Part shown: positions 1 to 6,603 of the stretch, piece by piece
Layout of the letters: the number at the start of each line of letters is the position of its first letter
Numbering within the stretch: position 1 is the first letter of the stretch
Source of the DNA: CAZFLD01 sp964519835
GTDB taxonomy: Bacteria; Spirochaetota; Spirochaetia; DSM-27196; CAZFLD01
Assembly (NCBI GenBank): GCA_964519835.1
Contig: CAZFLD010000069.1
Location: 1 to 22,138, forward strand
Length of the DNA stretch: 22,138 bases
Direction: 5' to 3'
Position numbers and translations under genes: made by a program
The notes under the pieces: generated by a model
Databases searched by the model: none
Seen by the model: only the letters and a program-made list of their open reading frames with translations
Told to the model about the DNA's origin: nothing

Positions 1-1
1 G

Positions 2-151
2 GTCAAAAGGAGGGTCGAGGCCGGCGACCGGTACAAACAACGCATAGCCATGAATCTCGACTGGCTGCGCCGAAATATGGGCGGCAGAGGCGGAATGATA
101 AGCCGCGTGTCCCTCATGCGGAGTATTTGCTCGTTGGACCCGTTGTCGTAA
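2..151 (+). CDS. Possible C-terminal tail of an unknown gene cut by the window edge
   Basis: An open frame enters from the left edge and runs 49 codons to a TAA. Its translation includes the stretch GDRYKQRIAMNLDWLRRNM and ends in SICSLDPLS. The composition looks protein-like and third positions are mostly G or C, as in the real genes here, but no family is recognisable. It would converge on the rubredoxin gene with about 60 bp between the stops. The opposite strand also has an open frame without a clear start over 1-146 that reads plausibly (it contains EIHGYALFVPVAGLDPPFD), so even the strand is uncertain. Confidence 0.3.
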   Translation, partial: VKRRVEAGDRYKQRIAMNLDWLRRNMGGRGGMISRVSLMRSICSLDPLS

Positions 152-214
152 TCAGTTTTGGGAAACACCGACCGTTGCTTCGCTTTTGACGTAGACCTCG
201 ACCGGCCCGCCGGC

Positions 215-376
215 TTACTCCTCGACGGTAAACTCGTCCTTGGGCGCGCCGCAGACGGGACAAACCCAATCGGCCGGAAGGTCCTGGAAGGCGGTCCCCG
301 GAGGAATATCCGAGTCGGGGTCTCCGTCGCTGGGATCGTAGATGTAGCCGCAGACGTTGCACACGTAATTCTTCAT
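215..376 (-). CDS. Rubredoxin (53 aa)
   Basis: A small one-electron carrier that holds a single iron on four cysteines. The translation starts MKNYVCNVCGYIYDP and carries both rubredoxin knuckles, C6-x2-C9-G and C39-P-V-C42-G. The aromatic and acidic pattern is typical (Y4, Y11, Y13, DLPADW), and 53 residues is the usual family length. A second in-frame ATG lies two codons upstream at 382. The AGGA just before it is too close to serve that ATG but sits about 8 nt from the ATG at 376, so 376 is preferred. The upstream neighbour on the same strand is the TPR gene, 86 bp away. Partners in this organism are unknown; rubredoxins commonly serve rubrerythrin, superoxide reductase or alkane hydroxylase, none of which is visible here. 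Confidence 0.93.
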   Translation of the reverse strand: MKNYVCNVCGYIYDPSDGDPDSDIPPGTAFQDLPADWVCPVCGAPKDEFTVEE

Positions 377-446
377 TGCCATCTTCCTATTGTTTAGACA
401 TTTTTGCCACTATTTGCGCTTTGCATTGTTCCCGTGCAGGCCGTGG

Positions 447-459
447 CGGCAGTTTGCCG
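447..459 (-). other. Small hairpin after the TPR gene
   Basis: A 5-bp stem with a 3-nt loop (CGGCA-aac-TGCCG on the minus strand) begins 4 nt past the TPR stop codon. No T-run follows, so it does not qualify as a clear intrinsic terminator. It may only be an mRNA 3' structure. Confidence 0.25.
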
Positions 460-462
460 ATC

Positions 463-1155
463 TTATGGCCACTGGACTTCCGTCAGGAGACCGAGCTTTG
501 TGCGTGCTCTCTCGTCGTGCGGATCCAACTCCAGTGCCCGGCGATAGCACTGGATGGCCTCCACGTTCTCGGCCAAACCATAGTGGACCGCACCGAGCAT
601 GTAATGTACCTCTGCAAAATCGGGGGTTGCGGCAACCAGCTCTTCCAATAGTGGCTTCGCCTTGGCGAATTCTTTCCGCTTAATCTGCAACTGGGCCAAG
701 TAGAAGTTGGCGATAAGGGAGTCCTTTGAGGCCTTGCGAAATGCGTCGAAGGCCGCCACGGCACGCTCGTCGTCTCCCAAAAACTGCGAGATAAGGCCGA
801 CAAAGTAAGAGGCCATAGCGTGACTGCCTCCGGCGTTTGTTGACGCCGCCGGCACTCCCTCAAACGCTTCCAATGCCTGCTGGAGACGGCCCATGCGGTA
901 GTAGCACACCCCGAGCTTGTAGTAGGCCAATCCGTAATTGTCGCGCCGGCTGATTGCGACGTTGTAGTGGTCCACCGCAGTATCGAGGTTTCCCAACGAG
1001 TAGTGAATGTTCCCGAGGATAAGGGGGATGACACTTGTTTGCGGATACTTCGCGTCCAGCTTTGTGAAAGCGGCCTCGGCCTGCTCCCAGTCTCCCGCCA
1101 GGTTGTGCGACATAGCTTCAATGTATTCGGGATCTGAGTAGTTGAGGTCGCTCAT
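463..1155 (-). CDS. Tetratricopeptide-repeat protein (230 aa)
   Basis: The whole protein is helical TPR repeats, with units at about residues 10-40, 43-72, 75-105, 114-145, 148-180 and 182-215. Typical packing residues are seen, such as LGNIHYSLGNLDTAVDHY and ALELDPHDERARTKLG. TPR proteins act as protein-binding scaffolds, and no catalytic domain is present. There is no signal peptide or membrane helix, so it is probably cytoplasmic. The ATG at 1155 has a GAGGAG Shine-Dalgarno about 7 nt upstream. A TACACT -10 lies at 1187-1192, so it may be transcribed separately from the TCA operon, whose last gene ends 155 bp upstream. The partner is unknown. Confidence 0.85.
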   Translation of the reverse strand: MSDLNYSDPEYIEAMSHNLAGDWEQAEAAFTKLDAKYPQTSVIPLILGNIHYSLGNLDTAVDHYNVAISRRDNYGLAYYKLGVCYYRMGRLQQALEAFEGVPAASTNAGGSHAMASYFVGLISQFLGDDERAVAAFDAFRKASKDSLIANFYLAQLQIKRKEFAKAKPLLEELVAATPDFAEVHYMLGAVHYGLAENVEAIQCYRRALELDPHDERARTKLGLLTEVQWP

Positions 1156-1186
1156 CCGGACACTCCTCGCGATTAGGATTTCGAAG

Positions 1187-1192
1187 AGTGTA
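1187..1192 (-). promoter_or_regulatory. Candidate -10 element for the TPR gene
   Basis: TACACT reads on the minus strand 31 nt before the start codon. The best -35-like hexamer is TTGATG at 1212-1217, with a long 19-bp spacer, so the promoter would be modest. The same TACACT hexamer occurs before two other genes in this window (19248 and 20763), which raises confidence that it is a real -10 variant here. Confidence 0.4.
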
Positions 1193-1263
1193 CTACGTGA
1201 AAAAGCACGGCATCAAGGATGCCGAAGTCTGCGCCATCGCTCGGCGTGGGCGCAGAGCCCACT

Positions 1264-1298
1264 CCCGTCGTGGCGAGACTCCGTTACGTCGCGACGGG
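1264..1298 (-). other. Inverted repeat downstream of fumC
   Basis: CCCGTCG (1264-1270) and CGACGGG (1292-1298) form a 7-bp stem with a 21-nt loop, 12 nt past the fumC stop. It could protect or help end the TCA operon transcript. It lacks a T-run, so an intrinsic terminator is not demonstrated. Confidence 0.3.
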
Positions 1299-1310
1299 TT
1301 CATACGCGGT

Positions 1311-2717
1311 CTACTCGCGAGGTCCCAGCATCGTGGTGGGATCTAAGAGCTCGTCTAAACGAGCCTCCGGCAGCACACCGGATTCCAGGACAACCTCGCG
1401 GATCCGGCGTTTTTCGCGATACGCCTGATACGCCAGCTTGGCCGCCTGGTCGTAGCCGATTTCGGTGGCCAACGGCGTAACAAGCGCCAGGCTCCAGTCC
1501 AGCCAGTACCGCATCCTATCGGTATCGGCCTCGATACCGGACACACAGCGGTCGGCAAAGGCAATCACGCTCCGGGCCAGTAGGTCCATGGCGGATGCCG
1601 TTTCGTAAACGATGAGGGGATTCATCATGTTTAGCTCGAGGGGCCCGTTTTGCCCACCGATTGTGACCGCAAGCGCCTTGCCGTGGACGTGGGCCGCTAC
1701 TTGGATGATCATCTCCGGAATAACCGGGTTCACCTTGCCGGGCATAATGGAGCTTCCCGGTTGTAGCGTAGGCAGAATAATCTCGCCCAGTCCGCCACGC
1801 GGCCCTCCCGCCAACAGGCGCAGGTCGTTTGCTATCTTGATCAGCGAGCCGGCCAGGGTATTGAGTGCGCCCATAAGCTCAACTTGGGCGTCGCGAGCGG
1901 CGATAAGCTCGAAACGACTCTCGGCGGGCACAAAGGGCAAGCCCGTCTCACCGGCTATGCCCTCGATGGTAAGCCGCCCAAAGTCAGGATGGGCGTTTAG
2001 GCCGGTGCCCACCGCTGTTCCGCCCAGCGCCAGCTCCTCGAGATGCGGGAACACGGACCGGATGCGCCGGATTGCCTTTCTCATCTGGACGGCGTAGGCG
2101 TCAAACTCGTCGCCGAGTGTCATGGGCACGGCATCCTGTAGGTGCGTACGGCCAAGCTTCACCACGTCTGAAAACTCATTGCCCTTCTGTTCGAGCGCCT
2201 CGGCGAGGCGGCCCAAAGCCCCTACCAGCTCCTCGGCACCCAACCGATCGGAGATGTGCACGGCGGTGGGGACGACGTCGTTCGACGACTGCCCGCGGTT
2301 TACGTGGTCGTTGGGATGGACCGGGCTTCGCTTGCCTACGGGTGAGCCAAGGATCTCGTTTGCGCGATTTGCCAGAACTTCGTTGAAGTTCATGTTCCAC
2401 GACGTGCCGGATCCGGTCTGAAACACATCAACCGGGAACTGATCGTCCATCTTGCCTGATAGAATTTCATCCGCCGCCGTGACAATTGCCTCGGTGAGCT
2501 TTGGGTCTACCGTACCAAGCCGGCCGTTGGTAATCGCCGCGTGCTTTTTTACAAGTGCGACGGCGCGAAGCATCGTGTCCGGGATGCGCAGCGGCGACAC
2601 GGAGAAGTTTTCCACCGCTCGCTGGGTTTGAGCCCCCCAGTATGCTGATGCGGGAATCTCCACGGGACCCATGGAATCCGATTCGGTTCTTGTTTTTGTG
2701 GTGGTTGAATCCGCCAT
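1311..2717 (-). CDS. fumC: Class II fumarate hydratase (468 aa)
   Basis: Iron-independent fumarase that interconverts fumarate and malate in the citric acid cycle; the family forms cytoplasmic homotetramers. The superfamily signature GSSIMPGKVNP is at residues 321-331. Substrate loops TGSGTSWNMN (101-110) and HPNDHVN..QSSND (134-147) are intact, and GRTHLQD (189-195) carries the catalytic His192. Length is normal for the family (about 460-470). The ATG at 2717 has AGAGGT about 7 nt upstream. It is the last gene of the TCA operon, 32 bp after gltA. Aspartase and argininosuccinate lyase share the fold, but the loops and length fit FumC best. Confidence 0.96.
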   Translation of the reverse strand: MADSTTTKTRTESDSMGPVEIPASAYWGAQTQRAVENFSVSPLRIPDTMLRAVALVKKHAAITNGRLGTVDPKLTEAIVTAADEILSGKMDDQFPVDVFQTGSGTSWNMNFNEVLANRANEILGSPVGKRSPVHPNDHVNRGQSSNDVVPTAVHISDRLGAEELVGALGRLAEALEQKGNEFSDVVKLGRTHLQDAVPMTLGDEFDAYAVQMRKAIRRIRSVFPHLEELALGGTAVGTGLNAHPDFGRLTIEGIAGETGLPFVPAESRFELIAARDAQVELMGALNTLAGSLIKIANDLRLLAGGPRGGLGEIILPTLQPGSSIMPGKVNPVIPEMIIQVAAHVHGKALAVTIGGQNGPLELNMMNPLIVYETASAMDLLARSVIAFADRCVSGIEADTDRMRYWLDWSLALVTPLATEIGYDQAAKLAYQAYREKRRIREVVLESGVLPEARLDELLDPTTMLGPRE

Positions 2718-2749
2718 GACAATTACCTCTGTATTGTTCCGGGTCGCCG

Positions 2750-3907
2750 CTATCGACCCGCTACGGCGCTACGTTCGGCGAGGGGCGTCACTCTTTTCCC
2801 CTCTTCGCCGACATACAGTGCCTTGGGCCGGAAGATCCGGTTATCCTGCCGCTGCTCGAGTATGTGGGCAAGCCAGCCTGCGGACCGGGCCATTGCAAAC
2901 ACCGGCGTGAATAGTATCGACGGAATGCCTAGAAGCTGATACACGGCGCCGGAGAAAAAGTCCACGTTGGGATAGATAGGCTTTCCCTTTTCTTCCATCC
3001 GGTCGCGAAAGGCTCGTTCTACTTCCCGAAGGATATCGAAATAGCCCGAATCCCCGGTCTTCTCTGAGAGCTTCTCGAGGTAACCTTCGATGATGGTCGC
3101 GCGAGGGTCCTTTGCCTTGTAGACACGGTGCCCCATGCCCATAATCTTCTCTTTTTTATCGAGGGCGTTGTTGACCCATTCTTTTGCCTTCTCTTTGCTG
3201 CCGATTTTTTCGGCCATCTCGATGACCCGCTCATTGGCGCCACCGTGAAGGCTGCCGTAGAGGGCCCCGATCGCCGCCGAGATGCTGCAGTAGCAGGTTG
3301 ACAAGGTGGAGGCCACAACGCGCGCGGTAAATGTAGATGCATTGAGGCTGTGCTCGGCATGGAGCGTCAGGCAGTCGTCCATGATCTGCCCCTCATCAAG
3401 GTCCGGCTCCTCTCCGCGAAGCATGTACAAGAAGTTCGCGCCGTGCGAAAGGTCATCACGAGGGTCGACAAAGGGCAGGCCCTGGCGAGTCCGGTGCAAA
3501 TTCGCGATGACGGTAGGCAGCTGGGCAATTTGGTGGAGCGTATCCCGGCAGTTGCAGTATGCCGAGTGTTTGATCTTGTGCTGCACGTACCCGGACAAGT
3601 AGGAGATCACGGCCTGCAAGAGCTCCATGGGATGGGATTCCTTGGGGAAGCTCTTGATCATCTCTTTGACCGGATCTTTGATGCTCCGCCCGCTGCGCAT
3701 GCGCTTGGTAAATGCCGATAACGCGGCCTCATCGGGGAGCTCTCCGTAGAGGAGAAGATAGGTCGTCTCTTCAAACGACGTCTGTTCTACGAGTTCTCGG
3801 ATCGGATACCCGTAGTAGTAGAGCTTGCCCGCGTCACCGTCGATGCGGCAAATCCTTGTCTCAGCTGCAATTACGCCCTCTAGACCCTTAGCAAATTCCG
3901 CCATCAT
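2750..3907 (-). CDS. gltA: Citrate synthase (385 aa)
   Basis: Condenses acetyl-CoA with oxaloacetate to give citrate, the entry step of the cycle. Catalytic residues are visible as H221 (GSLHGGANE), H260 (GMGHRVYK) and D316 (PNVDFFSG), with H186 in the LHAEHSLNAS motif. At 385 residues it is the short form seen in many Gram-positives, archaea and 2-methylcitrate synthases, without the N-terminal extension of the E. coli NADH-inhibited hexamer. Allosteric NADH control is therefore unlikely (inference). A tandem ATG ATG start follows GGAGAG; the second ATG (3904) has the better spacing. It lies 21 bp after lpdA and 32 bp before fumC, and the TCA operon setting argues for citrate rather than methylcitrate synthesis. 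Confidence 0.95.
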   Translation of the reverse strand: MMAEFAKGLEGVIAAETRICRIDGDAGKLYYYGYPIRELVEQTSFEETTYLLLYGELPDEAALSAFTKRMRSGRSIKDPVKEMIKSFPKESHPMELLQAVISYLSGYVQHKIKHSAYCNCRDTLHQIAQLPTVIANLHRTRQGLPFVDPRDDLSHGANFLYMLRGEEPDLDEGQIMDDCLTLHAEHSLNASTFTARVVASTLSTCYCSISAAIGALYGSLHGGANERVIEMAEKIGSKEKAKEWVNNALDKKEKIMGMGHRVYKAKDPRATIIEGYLEKLSEKTGDSGYFDILREVERAFRDRMEEKGKPIYPNVDFFSGAVYQLLGIPSILFTPVFAMARSAGWLAHILEQRQDNRIFRPKALYVGEEGKRVTPLAERSAVAGR

Positions 3908-3928
3908 GTCTCTCCGTAAGATGTTGTT

Positions 3929-5365
3929 CTATGCAGTGCTAATCGCACGGCCGTCCACGGCCAGGGCGCTTTCTTTGACCGCCTCGGTAAGCGTCGGGTG
4001 CGAGTGAACCGTCCGTGCGATGTCTTCAGCCGAACCGCCGAACTCCATGACCGAGACGATCTCGGCAAGGAGGTCGGAGGCCCACGGTCCTACGATATGC
4101 GCACCAAGCACCCGGTCCGTTTTTTGGTGGGCGATTATTCTCACCATACCGCCGGTTGAGCCCATGGCGACCGCTCGACCGTTCGCGCCGAAGGGGAAAC
4201 TCCCAACACGGTAGGGGGTGCCTTGTTCTTTTGCTCTCTCTTCGCTGAGTCCGACCGCTGCGGCTTCGGGCCAAGTATACACGACTCCGGGGATTGTTTC
4301 GTAGTTCACGTGGCCCGGCTTTCCGGCGATGATCTCAGCGACGGCAATCCCCTCGTCCTCAGCCTTGTGGGCCAGCATCGGTCCGTGGATGAGGTCGCCG
4401 ATAGCGTAGATTCCCTTTACCGAGGTCTCATAGCGATCGTTTACCTCGATCTTACGACCGTTTTTGTCCGTCGTGATTGCGGCTTCCTCGACACCGACGC
4501 CGTCGAAGTAGGCTCGCCGGCCTACCGCAACAAGCACTCGATCGCCCTCGATCTCAACGACATTTCCATCTTTGTCTTCCGCCGTAAGGATAGCGCCGGC
4601 GCTTGCGCCTTTGGCGCCCTTGTCTTTTGTTTCCTTGATACCCGTGATCTTGGTCTTGAGACGGAACGAGAGGCCCTGTTTAGTAAGCTCCCTTCTCAGC
4701 GCCTTTGCCAAACGATCGTCCCACCCGGGGAGAATCTCCGGCATAATCTCGACGACTTCGACGTCGCTGCCGAGGCGCGACCAGACGCTCCCGAGCTCTA
4801 GCCCAATCGCCCCAGCGCCGACAATAAGCAAGCGCTTAGGGACCTGCGGAAAACTCAGCGCCTCGGTTGAGGAGACGACCTTCTCGCCGTCGAAGGGCAA
4901 AAACGGTAGCTCTACCGGGACACTGCCCGTGGCGAGAATGATGCTCTCCGCCTTGATATCGACTTCGCCCTTGTCGTGCCGCACCGTGCAACCGCCGGTT
5001 TTGATACCCACCGCGGTGCCGTGGTGCACCGAGATCTTGTTGCGCTTCATCAGCGTGGCGACGCCGCCGGTCATTTTGGAGACAACCGCATCCTTTCGGT
5101 TCATCATGGTCCGGAGGTCGAGACTAAGCGATTTGACGCCGATCCCGTGGTCCGCAAATTCGTGTTCCGCCTTGCTGTACAGCTCGCTGGAGTCCAGCAG
5201 CGCCTTGGACGGAATACACCCGATGTTTAGGCAGGTACCCCCGAGCTCCTTTCGCTTATCCACGATACCGACCGTAAAGCCGAGCTGCGCCGCCCGGATG
5301 GCGGCCACGTAGCCTCCGGGGCCGCCCCCGATCACAAAAACGTCGTATGTTGCAGTGTCAGCCAC
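3929..5365 (-). CDS. lpdA: Dihydrolipoyl dehydrogenase, E3 (478 aa)
   Basis: FAD enzyme that reoxidises dihydrolipoamide with NAD+, as E3 of the 2-oxoglutarate dehydrogenase complex encoded beside it. The FAD-binding GGGPGG is at residues 13-18, the redox pair C45/C50 sits in GGTCLNIGCIPSK, and a second Rossmann GAGAIGLELG binds NAD. A second FAD site is YAIGDLIHGPMLAHKA, and the C-terminal HSHPTLTE supplies the H456-E461 dyad. The start is GTG, with GAGGGGG upstream. It begins 11 bp after odhB. No pyruvate dehydrogenase is in the window, so the E3 may also be shared with other complexes. Confidence 0.96.
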   Translation of the reverse strand: MADTATYDVFVIGGGPGGYVAAIRAAQLGFTVGIVDKRKELGGTCLNIGCIPSKALLDSSELYSKAEHEFADHGIGVKSLSLDLRTMMNRKDAVVSKMTGGVATLMKRNKISVHHGTAVGIKTGGCTVRHDKGEVDIKAESIILATGSVPVELPFLPFDGEKVVSSTEALSFPQVPKRLLIVGAGAIGLELGSVWSRLGSDVEVVEIMPEILPGWDDRLAKALRRELTKQGLSFRLKTKITGIKETKDKGAKGASAGAILTAEDKDGNVVEIEGDRVLVAVGRRAYFDGVGVEEAAITTDKNGRKIEVNDRYETSVKGIYAIGDLIHGPMLAHKAEDEGIAVAEIIAGKPGHVNYETIPGVVYTWPEAAAVGLSEERAKEQGTPYRVGSFPFGANGRAVAMGSTGGMVRIIAHQKTDRVLGAHIVGPWASDLLAEIVSVMEFGGSAEDIARTVHSHPTLTEAVKESALAVDGRAISTA

Positions 5366-5376
5366 TCAAGACCCCC

Positions 5377-6576
5377 TCAGATATCCAGCATAAGCTGCGC
5401 CGGGTCTTCTACCATGTCTTTGATCGTCTTCAGGAAACCGATCGCCTCTCTGCCGTCGAGGATCCGGTGGTCGTATGTAAGAGCCAAGTACATCATCGGG
5501 CGGATGACAATCTGGTCGTCGATCACCACGGGCCGTTTTTGGATGGTGTGCATCCCAAGGGCCGCGGATTGCGGCGGATTGGGGATAGGTGTGGACAGGA
5601 GTGAGCCGAACACGCCGCCGTTTGAAATCGTAAAGGTGCCGCCTACCAGATCATCCGGCAAGAGGCGCTTGTCTTTCGCGCGTCGAGCGAACTCGACGAT
5701 ATCGGACTCGATCTCGGCAAAGGACTTGGCGTTGACCTCACGAATCACGGGAACAATAAGCCCACGATCGGTGGAAAGAGCCACGCCGATGTCGTAGTAC
5801 TCGTTGTAGATGACGTCGGTCTCGTCCACAAAGGCGTTGACCTCCGGATACCTCTCCAAGGCCCGCTGGGCTGCTTTTACAAAAAACGACATAAAGCCGA
5901 GGCGCACGCCGTGGCGCTTCTCAAATGCATCTCGATACTTACCACGAATTTCTTGGACGGCGGAGAGGTCAACTTCGTTGAAGGTTGTAAGGTGTGCGGA
6001 GTTCTGCTTCGAGGCTACCATGTTGGCGGCAATCCGCTTGCGCAAGTTGCTCATGGGCTCGCGCCGCTGCGCCGTGCCGGCCGCTTTTTGGGGACCCACG
6101 CCGCCCTTCCCGCTATCCGGGGCATTTGTGCCGTCGCCGCCACTTTGGCCCGCGCCGGCCGCTTCGGCCGCGGCGAGCGCGTCGCCCTTTGTTATACGAC
6201 CGTCTTTGCCGGTGCCCGTGATCGTCGACGGGTCGAGACCGTGTTCCTCGACAACGCGCCTGACGGCCGGCGACAGCTCGGCGGACTCCGGCTCTTGCTC
6301 GGAGCGGGCCGCCTGTGCGTCCGTCGTCTTGCTTTTCGAACCGCCTTCCTCGAGCCTGGCAACGACCTGGCCTACCTCGACCTCTTCACCCTCGGCGACG
6401 AGTACCTTCAACACACCGCCGGCGGGCGAGGGTACGGCCAGAGTAGCCTTGTCGGTTTCCAGCTCGAAAATCTCGTCCCCTTCGGAAACGCTTTCTCCGT
6501 CCTGCTTGAGCCACGCGGCAATCACACCGGAGGAAACCGACTCTCCTACGTTGGGAACTTCTACATCTTGGGCCAT
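5377..6576 (-). CDS. sucB: 2-oxoglutarate dehydrogenase E2, dihydrolipoyl succinyltransferase (399 aa)
   Basis: Transfers the succinyl group from the E1 product to CoA and forms the core of the OGDH complex. One N-terminal lipoyl domain (residues 1-76) has the lipoylated lysine K43 in ETDKATL. A flexible linker is followed by the E3/E1-binding domain (about 99-136, SPAVRRVVEEHGLD...GKDGRITKGD), an Ala/Gly linker to about 170, and the acyltransferase domain (172-399). The catalytic motif DHRILDG holds H370 and D374. A single lipoyl domain and the SNGGVFGSLLSTPI motif fit a succinyltransferase rather than pyruvate-complex E2. The start has GGAGAGG upstream. It lies 27 bp after sucA and 11 bp before lpdA, so E1-E2-E3 are consecutive. 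Also called odhB. Confidence 0.95.
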   Translation of the reverse strand: MAQDVEVPNVGESVSSGVIAAWLKQDGESVSEGDEIFELETDKATLAVPSPAGGVLKVLVAEGEEVEVGQVVARLEEGGSKSKTTDAQAARSEQEPESAELSPAVRRVVEEHGLDPSTITGTGKDGRITKGDALAAAEAAGAGQSGGDGTNAPDSGKGGVGPQKAAGTAQRREPMSNLRKRIAANMVASKQNSAHLTTFNEVDLSAVQEIRGKYRDAFEKRHGVRLGFMSFFVKAAQRALERYPEVNAFVDETDVIYNEYYDIGVALSTDRGLIVPVIREVNAKSFAEIESDIVEFARRAKDKRLLPDDLVGGTFTISNGGVFGSLLSTPIPNPPQSAALGMHTIQKRPVVIDDQIVIRPMMYLALTYDHRILDGREAIGFLKTIKDMVEDPAQLMLDI

Positions 6577-6603
6577 GAATCATCCTCTCCAGTCCTGAAG
6601 TTG

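Noticed and set aside
114..362. 82-codon minus-strand open frame over the rubredoxin locus
   Set aside because: It is out of frame with the rubredoxin gene, Arg-rich, and without any domain. The neighbouring frame encodes a textbook rubredoxin.
4223..5312. Plus-strand open frames opposite lpdA
   Set aside because: They shadow an lpdA gene with all catalytic motifs, and no domain or ribosome site supports them.
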